Below are positions 1 through 6,699 of a stretch of 64,000 nucleotides of DNA, piece by piece. The translations under genes were made by a program, and so were the position numbers. The notes beneath the pieces are model-generated. The model saw nothing but the letters and a program-made list of their open reading frames with translations, made no database searches and was not told the DNA's origin. How positions within the stretch are numbered: position 1 is the stretch's first letter; each line of letters begins with the position of its first letter. The DNA lies in contig JAMPIE010000009.1 of assembly GCA_023663135.1 (NCBI GenBank), positions 1 through 64,000 of the forward strand. The letters are read 5' to 3'. This DNA comes from Alloprevotella sp. (GTDB lineage Bacteria > Bacteroidota > Bacteroidia > Bacteroidales > Muribaculaceae).

Positions 1-248
1 TCTATTCATTTTCTACAAGTCTTTCATATAGTACGATATTAGTACAATATGTTATCTATACAATCCTGTATATCAATATAATAAATAACATATCAGAAAA
101 TGAGGTTAGTATGATGCTCGACAAAATGAACATCTGCAACGCCGGCGACGAGAGCCTCACTCTCGTGCCCGACGGCAAGCTTTATGTCTGCTCGGCGTTC
201 TACTTTGGTGACACGGCGGTGGGGCGCATCAGCGGGGAAGACGGCTGA
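1..248 (+). CDS. 3' end of a radical SAM/SPASM-like maturase (partial, cut by window edge)
   Basis: The frame that stops at 246-248 is open back to the window edge. From the ATG at 111 it encodes NICNAGDESLTLVPDGKLYV followed by CSAFYFGDTAVG. A CNAG motif, then a strand, then PDGKLYVC and a GRI/GDI-like end resembles the auxiliary-cluster (SPASM) tail of radical SAM peptide maturases. I infer this from motif memory only. The first 110 bases are very AT-rich and the rest is GC-rich, so either a foreign gene enters from the left or 111-248 is a truncated remnant. It overlaps the 3' end of the convergent MATE gene by 20 bases. No catalytic CxxxCxxC core is inside the window. It could also be a decayed gene. 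Confidence 0.4.
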   Translation, partial: YSFSTSLSYSTILVQYVIYTILYINIINNISENEVSMMLDKMNICNAGDESLTLVPDGKLYVCSAFYFGDTAVGRISGEDG

Positions 249-1566
249 CGGTGGCGAGGAAGCTGCGGAGGAAGAGGGCGCCGGCCAGGAAGAGCGACAC
301 TGAGAAGCTGAGCACCATCCCGTAGACGCCCAGCCCGGCGGGGAAGGCCAGCAGGTAGGTCGACGGCAAGCCGACGATGATGTAACATACAAAGGCTATC
401 CAAAGCATGGGCATCACGTTGGAGGTGCCTCTCAGGGCGTTGGCAAAGCATATCTGGGTGGCATCGCCGGCCTGATAGATCAGTAGGGGGACAATCAGGG
501 CGGCTGAGGCTGAGATCACCACTGGGTCGGCCGTGAAGAGACTTATGATATGGCGGCCGGCTCCGAGAAAGAGGGCCGACGAGCAGGCGGCCAGTCCGAG
601 GAGCAGGACGTAGCCGCGCATGGCCGTGGCGCGCATGGCTGCGGGCTCGCGCCGTCCGGCATAGTTGGCCACCAACACCGAGACTGCCGCGCCCATGCCA
701 TAGTAGATGCAGAAGCCGAGGGTGCCGAGCGTCACTATCACTTGGAAAGAGGCCAGGGCCACGGCGCCTATCCATCCGGCCATCACGGCGGTGCCCGAGA
801 AGGCAGCGGTCTCAAAGCTCATCTGGAGCGAGATGGGGAGTGACGTGCGCCCTACCCGCGCCATGGTCCGGCGGTCGATGCGCGTGGCTTTGTAGCCTAA
901 TCGATAGGGGCGAAAACGGCGGCAGGTCAGGAATATAAGTATTATGGTCATGGGGCAGAAGAGCCTCGATAGTAGGGTGGCTATTCCCGCGCCGGTGAGC
1001 CCCATCTCTGGCAACCCGGCATGGCCGTAGATAAGGAGGTAGTTGCCCAATACGTTGACAGCGTTGGCTGTGAGGGTAATCCACATGGGCATCGAGGTGA
1101 GCCGAGTGGCGTAGCTCCACTGGGCAAAGACGTTGAAGATGGCAATGGGGAGGAGGCCGGCCAGGCTGATGAGATAGTAGGGGCGGATGATCGGGAGCAG
1201 CTCGGCGGGCTGTCCAAGCCGGTCGAGGTAGAAGTAGAGGATGCCCATCAGGGCTGTCATCAGGGCCACGAAGAGGAGGTTGATGGCAAGCCCGTTGGCC
1301 ACCATCCCGCCCACGCGCCTGAGGCTGCCGCGCCCAAAGAGGGCGCCGCAAAGCGGCGTCAAGCCAAAGGTGAAGCCTAAGATGGCCATTATGGGTATGT
1401 TAAACAGGTTGTTGACAAAGGCTGCCGAGGCGAGGGCGGCGGTGGAGTAGCGCCCCACCATCGCTGTGTCGGCAAAGCCGGTGGCAATCATGCCCACTTG
1501 CCCGGCAATGATGGGCAGTCCGAGCATGAAGATGCGCCCGTAGGGGGCTCCTGTTGATTGTCTCAT
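229..1566 (-). CDS. MATE family efflux transporter
   Basis: A 445-residue polytopic membrane protein of the MATE/NorM-DinF multidrug and toxin extrusion family, which exports organic cations or drugs using a Na+ or H+ gradient. About twelve hydrophobic helices arranged as two similar halves are visible, starting with the typical N-terminal stretch IFMLGLPIIAGQVG and FADTAMVGRY. The length is normal for the family (about 440-470). I take the Met at 1566 (MRQSTGAPYG) because the upstream in-frame Met at 1593 lies inside a TACCTTTG promoter element at 1591-1598. The substrate cannot be told. It appears to be a single-gene transcript. Confidence 0.93.
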   Translation of the reverse strand: MRQSTGAPYGRIFMLGLPIIAGQVGMIATGFADTAMVGRYSTAALASAAFVNNLFNIPIMAILGFTFGLTPLCGALFGRGSLRRVGGMVANGLAINLLFVALMTALMGILYFYLDRLGQPAELLPIIRPYYLISLAGLLPIAIFNVFAQWSYATRLTSMPMWITLTANAVNVLGNYLLIYGHAGLPEMGLTGAGIATLLSRLFCPMTIILIFLTCRRFRPYRLGYKATRIDRRTMARVGRTSLPISLQMSFETAAFSGTAVMAGWIGAVALASFQVIVTLGTLGFCIYYGMGAAVSVLVANYAGRREPAAMRATAMRGYVLLLGLAACSSALFLGAGRHIISLFTADPVVISASAALIVPLLIYQAGDATQICFANALRGTSNVMPMLWIAFVCYIIVGLPSTYLLAFPAGLGVYGMVLSFSVSLFLAGALFLRSFLATVSRLPR

Positions 1567-1590
1567 ATGATAGGTGGCCGAAAGGGAGTG

Positions 1591-1598
1591 CAAAGGTA
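1591..1598 (-). promoter_or_regulatory. Bacteroidota -7 promoter element for the MATE gene
   Basis: TACCTTTG on the minus strand matches the TAnnTTTG -7 consensus of Bacteroidota sigma-A promoters. It sits 25 bases before the chosen start and rules out the longer ORF. Confidence 0.6.
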
Positions 1599-1725
1599 AT
1601 GATTTTTCGGCGGTAGAGCAATCGAGCCGAACTATCTCTGCTCCCCCCTTGTTGATAAAGCAAAAGGCTCAGTGGACTCTTATCACGCCTCTGCTTTTAT
1701 AATCACCTATCCACCTTTCACTCAT

Positions 1726-1887
1726 ATGACCTACTTTATTTCTTGGCTCACAATAATATCATCAGTGATAGCAGCCATAGCGATAGGCTATCTGCTCAAT
1801 CGCTATGCCCTCCACCGGCGGCGACAGCCTGCCATCTGTCGTGGCAATGCAGGCATAGCAAAGCGACTCCCCCATTATGGCAGATAA
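1726..1887 (+). CDS. Possible small single-helix membrane protein
   Basis: A 53-codon ORF beginning MTYFISWLTIISSVIAAIAI, with one clear transmembrane helix and a basic C-terminal tail (NRYALHRRRQ). It stands alone in the 300-base space between the MATE promoter and the FKBP gene and ends in the left arm of a strong terminator hairpin, as a real small gene would. No promoter element was recognised and no family is known to me. It may be a non-coding stretch with a chance ORF. Confidence 0.35.
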   Translation: MTYFISWLTIISSVIAAIAIGYLLNRYALHRRRQPAICRGNAGIAKRLPHYGR

Positions 1888-1937
1888 GTCAGGCCGCCCG
1901 GCATTCTCTCGAAGAGATGCCGGGCGGCCTGACTTAT
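1884..1937. terminator. Strong bidirectional hairpin terminator
   Basis: A perfect 21-base inverted repeat (1884-1904 with 1917-1937), whose loop can pair further, lies between the end of the small plus-strand ORF and the stop of the minus-strand FKBP gene. The arms carry AGGCCGCCCGGCAT and its complement. Confidence 0.8.
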
Positions 1938-1953
1938 GTCAGCTTATGTCAGC

Positions 1954-2838
1954 TTATTTAGCGGGGGTCTCAACCTCAAACACCATCATGGCGCCGCCGG
2001 GAACAGCAGGATTGCCGTTGTCGCCATAGCCAAGGTCGGAGGGGATGTAGAGGATATATTTCGAACCGGGGTTCATCAGCTGGAGACCTTCAGCAAAGCC
2101 GGGCACTACGCCGCCAACGTTGAAATTAACGGTCTTGCCGTTGGAGGAGTCAAATTGGGTGCCGTCGATGAGGGTGCCGGTGTAAATCACGTCAACATTG
2201 TCGTTGGCGCCAAAGGTGTCGCCTTTGCCCTGCTTTACCACCTTGTAGCCGAGGCCGGAGGGGGTGAACTTCACGTCGGGGTCGGCTGCCTTGATTGAGT
2301 CGATAAATGCGGTGGCCTTGGCCTTGTGCTCGGTGGCCGGGCCCTGGATCTTTGCACGCTCGGCGGCCATGGCTGAGTCGCGCTTGGCAGTGAGACGGGC
2401 TGTCACGGCGTTAAAGAGGGTCTGCATCTGAGCCTGGAGGTCGGCCATCTCGGTCATGGAGATAGAGTCGCGCTTGAAGTAGTCGGCAAACTCATTGTAG
2501 AAAGTCTCTACATTGGGATCGCCCACTTCCTGCTCGCGCCACATCACAAACTGTTGCCAAAGCTGAGCGCCGGCCATGAGGCCCTGCACGTAGGCGGCAT
2601 CGGTGGTATCGGCAAGGACTGCCTGTTTGAAGCCGCGGAGGAAGCCGTCTTTTGTAAACTTGGCTTTGTCTTCCTGGGGAATGTTTTCAAACATCTGGTT
2701 GTAAGACGCGCCCTGGAACTTGCCGAATGTAACGGTCAGTGAATCGCTGCCGTTGCTGCTCGAGGCAGAGGAGCCGGAGCAAGCGGTGCCGGAGATAAGG
2801 GCAACGGCTGCAGCAGCGGCCAAAAGGATTTTCTTCAT
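1954..2838 (-). CDS. FKBP-type peptidyl-prolyl cis-trans isomerase, lipoprotein
   Basis: A 294-residue isomerase that catalyses proline cis-trans isomerisation to help proteins fold in the periplasm. MKKILLAAAAAVALISGTACSG is a lipoprotein signal with a lipobox ending at Cys (cut between A and C). An FKBP N-terminal dimerisation domain follows (about residues 35-180). A C-terminal FKBP domain comes next (about 190-294), with GLGYKVVKQG, the TGTLIDGTQFDSS motif, VVPGFAEGLQLMNPGSK and LGYGDNG. I chose the Met at 2838 because it starts the signal peptide; the ORF runs 42 codons further upstream. It lies 46 bases after a second FKBP gene and is probably co-transcribed with it. Confidence 0.92.
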   Translation of the reverse strand: MKKILLAAAAAVALISGTACSGSSASSSNGSDSLTVTFGKFQGASYNQMFENIPQEDKAKFTKDGFLRGFKQAVLADTTDAAYVQGLMAGAQLWQQFVMWREQEVGDPNVETFYNEFADYFKRDSISMTEMADLQAQMQTLFNAVTARLTAKRDSAMAAERAKIQGPATEHKAKATAFIDSIKAADPDVKFTPSGLGYKVVKQGKGDTFGANDNVDVIYTGTLIDGTQFDSSNGKTVNFNVGGVVPGFAEGLQLMNPGSKYILYIPSDLGYGDNGNPAVPGGAMMVFEVETPAK

Positions 2839-2884
2839 TTTGTTTTTGAAGGGTATGGTTATGTGATTTTTGATTGTGTTGTTG

Positions 2885-3505
2885 TTAATTGACTTTGATG
2901 AGCTCAACGTCAAAGATGAGCATGGCATCGGGGCCAATGATGCCTCCTGCGCCCTGAGGGCCATAGGCCAAGGCCGAGGGGATAAAGAGCTCCCACTTGG
3001 CGCCGGGCTTCATCATCTGAAGGGCTTCGACCCATCCGGGGATCACCTGGGTGACGCCAAATGTGGCGGGTTCGCCGCGCTCCACTGAGGAGTCAAACAC
3101 AGTGCCGTCGATAAGGCGACCGGTGTAATGGACGGTCACGCGGTCGCCGGCCTTGGGCGACTCGCCCGAGCCTTCTTCGATGATGCGATATTGCAGTCCG
3201 CTGGCGGTGGTCTTCACCTCGGGACGCTTGCCGTTCTCGGCCAGGAAGGCCTCGCCGGCGGCGCGGTTGGCCTTGCCTATCTCGGCAGCGGCGGCCTGCT
3301 GGCGCTCTTCCATGGCGGTGAAAAACTTGCGTATCTCTTCCTTGGCCTCATCATAGGTCATTTGGGGCTTCTCGCCTGAGAAGACGGCCGCCACTCCGGC
3401 GGCAAAGTCGTTGACATCGAGCTTCTCTATGCCCGACGAGCGGAAGTTGTTGCCCATGCTCAGGCCCAGGGCATAACTGATGCGGTCCAATTCTTTCTGT
3501 TCCAT
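2885..3505 (-). CDS. FKBP-type peptidyl-prolyl cis-trans isomerase
   Basis: A 206-residue isomerase without a signal peptide, so probably cytoplasmic. It resembles the FKBP22/FklB group: an N-terminal helical dimerisation part (RISYALGLSMGNNF, about residues 1-90) and a C-terminal FKBP domain with GLQYRIIEEGSG, VHYTGRLIDGTVFDSS, VIPGWVEALQMMKPGAKWEL and LAYGPQG. The start at 3505 (MEQKELDR) is preferred because the longer ORF would begin inside the promoter element at 3571-3578. It is the first gene of a two-FKBP unit, upstream of the lipoprotein paralogue. Confidence 0.92.
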   Translation of the reverse strand: MEQKELDRISYALGLSMGNNFRSSGIEKLDVNDFAAGVAAVFSGEKPQMTYDEAKEEIRKFFTAMEERQQAAAAEIGKANRAAGEAFLAENGKRPEVKTTASGLQYRIIEEGSGESPKAGDRVTVHYTGRLIDGTVFDSSVERGEPATFGVTQVIPGWVEALQMMKPGAKWELFIPSALAYGPQGAGGIIGPDAMLIFDVELIKVN

Positions 3506-3570
3506 AATAATAGTTGCGTGAAGGGAAGCGTGACGAGCCCGCGAGGAGCCTTCATTCGCTTTTGCGGCCA

Positions 3571-3578
3571 CAAAGGTA
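3571..3578 (-). promoter_or_regulatory. Bacteroidota -7 promoter element for the FKBP pair
   Basis: TACCTTTG on the minus strand lies 65 bases before the start at 3505. It would drive both FKBP genes. Confidence 0.6.
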
Positions 3579-3707
3579 GCCATAATCCCTCATCCGCGTT
3601 AATTAATTTTAATAAAAATTACTAAAAGAGGCACACATACGTCGGCCGTACTCTATGCCGACGAGGTTGACCCATATCATTTGATTAACAATCAAGATGC
3701 TTTTTTG

Positions 3708-3739
3708 TTTGGCCAATTGCCTTTTTTTGCTTACCTTTG
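3708..3739 (+). promoter_or_regulatory. Bacteroidota promoter for rpmE2
   Basis: TTTG (3708-3711), a 20-base spacer and TACCTTTG (3732-3739) form a full consensus promoter 86 bases upstream of the L31 start. Confidence 0.7.
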
Positions 3740-3825
3740 CCGAGCCATTACAAAAGCCGCCGCCTTACCAGCGGACGTTTTTTCAACATTAGACATCAAC
3801 AACCCCCCTTATCAGCCAGATAACA

Positions 3826-4080
3826 ATGAAGAAAGATATTCATCCTTCCGACTACCGCGAAGTAGTGTTCAAGGACATGTCAAACGACGAGACTTTCATC
3901 ACCCGCTCCACCGTTGCCGCAAAGGAGACCATCGAGATCGACGGCGTGACCTACCCCTTGGTGAAGCTTGAAATCACCTCTTCGTCTCACCCCTTCTTCA
4001 CCGGCAAGCAGAAGCTCGTCGACACCGCCGGCCGCGTCGACAAGTTTATGAGCCGCTACGGCAACCGCCGCAAGAAGTAA
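3826..4080 (+). CDS. rpmE2: 50S ribosomal protein L31, type B
   Basis: An 84-residue ribosomal protein of the large subunit. The protein starts [19 protein letters not shown] and contains [20 protein letters not shown], the hallmark C-terminal L31 motif. It lacks the Cys zinc ribbon of the A type, so it is the zinc-independent B form. The length is normal. It is monocistronic, between a consensus promoter and a GC-rich hairpin. Confidence 0.96.
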   Translation: MKKDIHPSDYREVVFKDMSNDETFITRSTVAAKETIEIDGVTYPLVKLEITSSSHPFFTGKQKLVDTAGRVDKFMSRYGNRRKK

Positions 4081-4117
4081 GAAGGCTTTCATCCCCTTTC
4101 GCAAGCAAACGCATTAT

Positions 4118-4158
4118 GGCGCGTTGGCGTCACCCCCCCCGGGTGGCTTCAACGCGCC
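4118..4158 (+). terminator. Hairpin terminator after rpmE2
   Basis: GGCGCGTTG (4118-4126) pairs with CAACGCGCC (4150-4158). A run of eight C lies in the loop region, whose flanks can pair further, and CTCGCTTTATT follows. Confidence 0.6.
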
Positions 4159-4170
4159 TCGCTTTATTCA

Positions 4171-4330
4171 GTAATCGTAAAAAAATAAGTTGGCAAAGAA
4201 TTTCGCAGGGTTTTTTGTGCAGATTTTTTAGCGAGAGTGCAAGAGTGTAGCGAGCTACATGACTAAGCTGAGCTGAAAAAGATGCCAAAAAAAGACAAGA
4301 AATTCCACCAAGTTATTTTTTGAAGATTAC
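4171..4330. repeat. Small element with imperfect terminal inverted repeats (MITE/REP-like), copy 1
   Basis: The left end (4171-4208) starts GTAATCGTAAAAAAATAAGT and the reverse complement of the right end starts GTAATCTTCAAAAAATAACT, so the two ends form an imperfect inverted repeat of about 35 bases. The 90-base interior carries a small hairpin (GTAG-CGAG-CTAC) and no ORF. The right end (4301-4330) recurs with one mismatch at 26177-26206. It abuts the stop codon of the ldcA-like gene exactly at 4330/4331. Confidence 0.6.
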
Positions 4331-5248
4331 TTACTCCAAGAGGAGCGAGCCGGTGGAGTCGACCGACATCACGGCGGGTGCCGACAGGCGCAGCGGCATA
4401 TTCTCTAATATATGGCCCACAGGTGCCCCAAAGGCCACCGGATAACCATATCCCGAGGTCATAGCGGCAATCATCGCCTCTACGCTCTCATGGTTGGCGT
4501 CGGCATCGGCCCCTTTGAAATTGCCCACGATGAGACCCCTCAGGCGCTCAAGCACTCCGCTCAGCTTCATCTGCCACAGCATCCGCTCCACCCTGTAGAT
4601 AGGCTCGTTGATGTCTTCAATCACCAGTATGGAGTCGGGGCGCAACATATCGTAGCGCGAGCCCACGAGGCCGTGGAGCACCGCTAAGTTGCCTCCGAGG
4701 AGCACTCCCGCCGTCCGACCCTCGCGGTTGAGCGGATGGGCCGGGGCGGTCACCTCGACCTTCTCGCCGCGCAAGATGGCAAAGAGGGCTCGGGTGGCCG
4801 GATGACCGGCGCCGTTGACGCTCAGATGGCGCGCCATGGGCCCGTGGACCGACGCGATGCCGTAGGCGCTCCAGAGGGCATGCAAAGCCGAGATGTCGCT
4901 AAAGCCTATGAGCCACTTGGCGTTGGCTCTCAGCGGGAGCGCCGACAGCCGGTCGAGCAGATGGACTGCGCCATAGCCACCTCGCGCACAGAGGATAGCC
5001 TTGATGGAGCGGTCGGCCACGGCGGCGGCCATATCGGCAAATCGCTCATTCACGTCGCCGGAATATGTGCCTTTCTGCCCCTTGGCGTGGGGCATCACTA
5101 CCGGCGCAAATCCCGCCGAAGCTATTGCAGCCGCGGCTGAGTCGATAAGAGCCGGCTTGACGGCTCCCGAGGGGGATAGGATGGCAATGCGGTCGGCCGG
5201 CTTCAGGGCCGGCGGTATTATTAATGGTGTGTTGACTATAGCGTTCAT
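4331..5248 (-). CDS. LD-carboxypeptidase (peptidase family S66)
   Basis: A 305-residue serine peptidase of the LdcA/MccF family. LdcA trims the terminal D-Ala from tetrapeptides during murein recycling; MccF-type members cleave microcin-like adducts. Visible motifs are ALKPADRIAILSPSG near the N-terminus, CARGGYGAVHLLDRL, the nucleophile elbow GFSDISAL, the Glu in VIEDINEPIYRVERML and the His in GAPVGHILEN, giving the expected Ser-Glu-His triad. There is no signal peptide, so cytoplasmic murein recycling is most likely. It follows the radical SAM gene by 27 bases on the same strand. Confidence 0.9.
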   Translation of the reverse strand: MNAIVNTPLIIPPALKPADRIAILSPSGAVKPALIDSAAAAIASAGFAPVVMPHAKGQKGTYSGDVNERFADMAAAVADRSIKAILCARGGYGAVHLLDRLSALPLRANAKWLIGFSDISALHALWSAYGIASVHGPMARHLSVNGAGHPATRALFAILRGEKVEVTAPAHPLNREGRTAGVLLGGNLAVLHGLVGSRYDMLRPDSILVIEDINEPIYRVERMLWQMKLSGVLERLRGLIVGNFKGADADANHESVEAMIAAMTSGYGYPVAFGAPVGHILENMPLRLSAPAVMSVDSTGSLLLE

Positions 5249-5275
5249 GTTGATAAAGTGTGGCAGGTTAATAGT

Positions 5276-6055
5276 TTAGGCTACTTGCACCGGTATGCCG
5301 GTCTCGCGGCGAATACGCTCGGCCACGGCCTCGAGCTCTTCGCGCCCCACCTTTTGGAGAGAGCGTTCGGGAGTTTGGCGGTCAATGGAGTAGAGCATCA
5401 CCTCTCGCGGCTCTATTTGCCGATATGCCTCGATGAGAGCGTCTATCTCCTCGGGCGTGGTGTTGTCCACTCTCTGGCCGTCATGCTCTCCGCGGGTTAG
5501 CATTGTCTGCACTATGCATTGTTTGCCATAGGGAGCAATAGCCTCGATGGCTCTCCGGGGCGTATAGTTCGCCATGGTAGGCCGGTCGAGGAGCTGCATG
5601 GTGGTGTCCATAGCCGAGTCGAGCTTTAAGATATTATTGTCAACCTTGCGCAGAGCCTCGGCCACATCCGGCCGCATGGCCCGCGTAGCGTTGCTCAACA
5701 CGCTGATCTTCACCTCGGGATAATATTTGTCGCGCAATTCCATTGTGGCATCAATCACTTCGGCGAAACGCGGGTGGAGGGTTGGCTCGCCATTTCCCGA
5801 GAAGGTGATCACATCCAGCGCCTCTCCGCGGCTACGCATCCCCTTGAGGGTCTCCTCCAGGTCGTGAGCCACCTTCTCGAGGGGAGGAAAGCCGGTGGTG
5901 CCTGCCCCCTGAGCGTTGTAGCCGGCCTCGCAGTAGAGGCAGTCAAAGGTGCATATCTTGCCGTCGTTGGGGGTGAGGTTGACGCCGAGCGACGTCCCGA
6001 GCCTCCGGCTGTGGATTGGCCCGAATATGGTGTCGTGAAACAATACCGTCTGCAT
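5276..6055 (-). CDS. Radical SAM protein (COG0731-like)
   Basis: A 259-residue radical SAM enzyme with the cluster motif CTFDCLYC (Cys35, Cys39, Cys42). Next come a glycine-rich SAM site (FSGNGEPTLHPRF) and a strand carrying SVLSNATRA. The N-terminal IFGPIHSRRLGTSLGVNLTP is characteristic of the uncharacterised Fe-S oxidoreductase group COG0731. The substrate is unknown and there is no SPASM extension. It is the first gene of a pair with the LD-carboxypeptidase, with a promoter element at 6088-6095. Confidence 0.85.
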   Translation of the reverse strand: MQTVLFHDTIFGPIHSRRLGTSLGVNLTPNDGKICTFDCLYCEAGYNAQGAGTTGFPPLEKVAHDLEETLKGMRSRGEALDVITFSGNGEPTLHPRFAEVIDATMELRDKYYPEVKISVLSNATRAMRPDVAEALRKVDNNILKLDSAMDTTMQLLDRPTMANYTPRRAIEAIAPYGKQCIVQTMLTRGEHDGQRVDNTTPEEIDALIEAYRQIEPREVMLYSIDRQTPERSLQKVGREELEAVAERIRRETGIPVQVA

Positions 6056-6087
6056 AATGGCGATGATAAGATGATGGTTTTATGTTG

Positions 6088-6095
6088 CAAAAGTA
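6088..6095 (-). promoter_or_regulatory. Bacteroidota -7 promoter element for the radical SAM/ldcA pair
   Basis: TACTTTTG on the minus strand matches TAnnTTTG, 33 bases before the radical SAM start. Confidence 0.5.
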
Positions 6096-6173
6096 ACTTT
6101 TTTCATCCATTGATACAACATCTGTCCTCGTCTCTTAGTTCTAAATATACATCATCACTTTCCTTCTTTAATT

Positions 6174-6446
6174 ATGTTTGTCTCTATAGTTGGCTATTCC
6201 GCTGCCATGGCAATGGTGCTCGGCTATCTCCCACAGGCCTGGCACACCATTAAGACGCGCGACACCTCCGGCATCGCCCTCCCCACATTCCTTCTTCTTG
6301 GCTTGGGGAGCATCCTCTTCGTCATCCAAGGGCTTCTCTTGGGCAATATCCCGCTGGTAATCACCAATGCCATCACCACCATCTCGTCGGCCATTGTCTT
6401 TGCCATCAAAATCAGCAACGACCGACGTACCCGACGAAAGAATTAA
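6174..6446 (+). CDS. SemiSWEET / PQ-loop sugar transporter
   Basis: A 90-residue membrane protein with three transmembrane helices and the PQ-loop signature YLPQAWHTIKTRDTSGI. SemiSWEETs are half-size sugar uniporters that act as dimers in the inner membrane. The length and the single PQ motif fit this family. The substrate cannot be read from sequence. It is a stand-alone gene. Confidence 0.88.
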   Translation: MFVSIVGYSAAMAMVLGYLPQAWHTIKTRDTSGIALPTFLLLGLGSILFVIQGLLLGNIPLVITNAITTISSAIVFAIKISNDRRTRRKN

Positions 6447-6599
6447 AACAGGCATTTTTGCCAATCGAAAAATTTATCATCACCCCAAAGTTTTCCATTT
6501 TAAAATAGCTATCCTTTGGCTGTAAGCGTGTTGAGTGAAGGGGGAGGGGCCTGAAGTTGTCAAAAACAGAAATTGTTGATAACTTTTGTCATAAGAAAA

Positions 6600-6632
6600 T
6601 TTGCCATTTTCGCTCCCCATGCGTTATCTTTG
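6600..6632 (+). promoter_or_regulatory. Bacteroidota promoter for nrdD-nrdG
   Basis: TTTG (6600-6603), a 21-base spacer and TATCTTTG (6625-6632). The position shows that the Met at 6601 cannot be the start and supports the one at 6700. Confidence 0.65.
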
Positions 6633-6699
6633 CGCCGCCTTTGGCTCCCCGCCGGGCATCCCTGTAAAGCATAAAATCCCCAATACTTTTTCGCTCAAT

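Noticed and set aside
3640..3663. CGTCGGC...GCCGACG hairpin upstream of rpmE2
   Set aside because: No plus-strand gene ends before it and it lacks a T run; it is not supported as a terminator.
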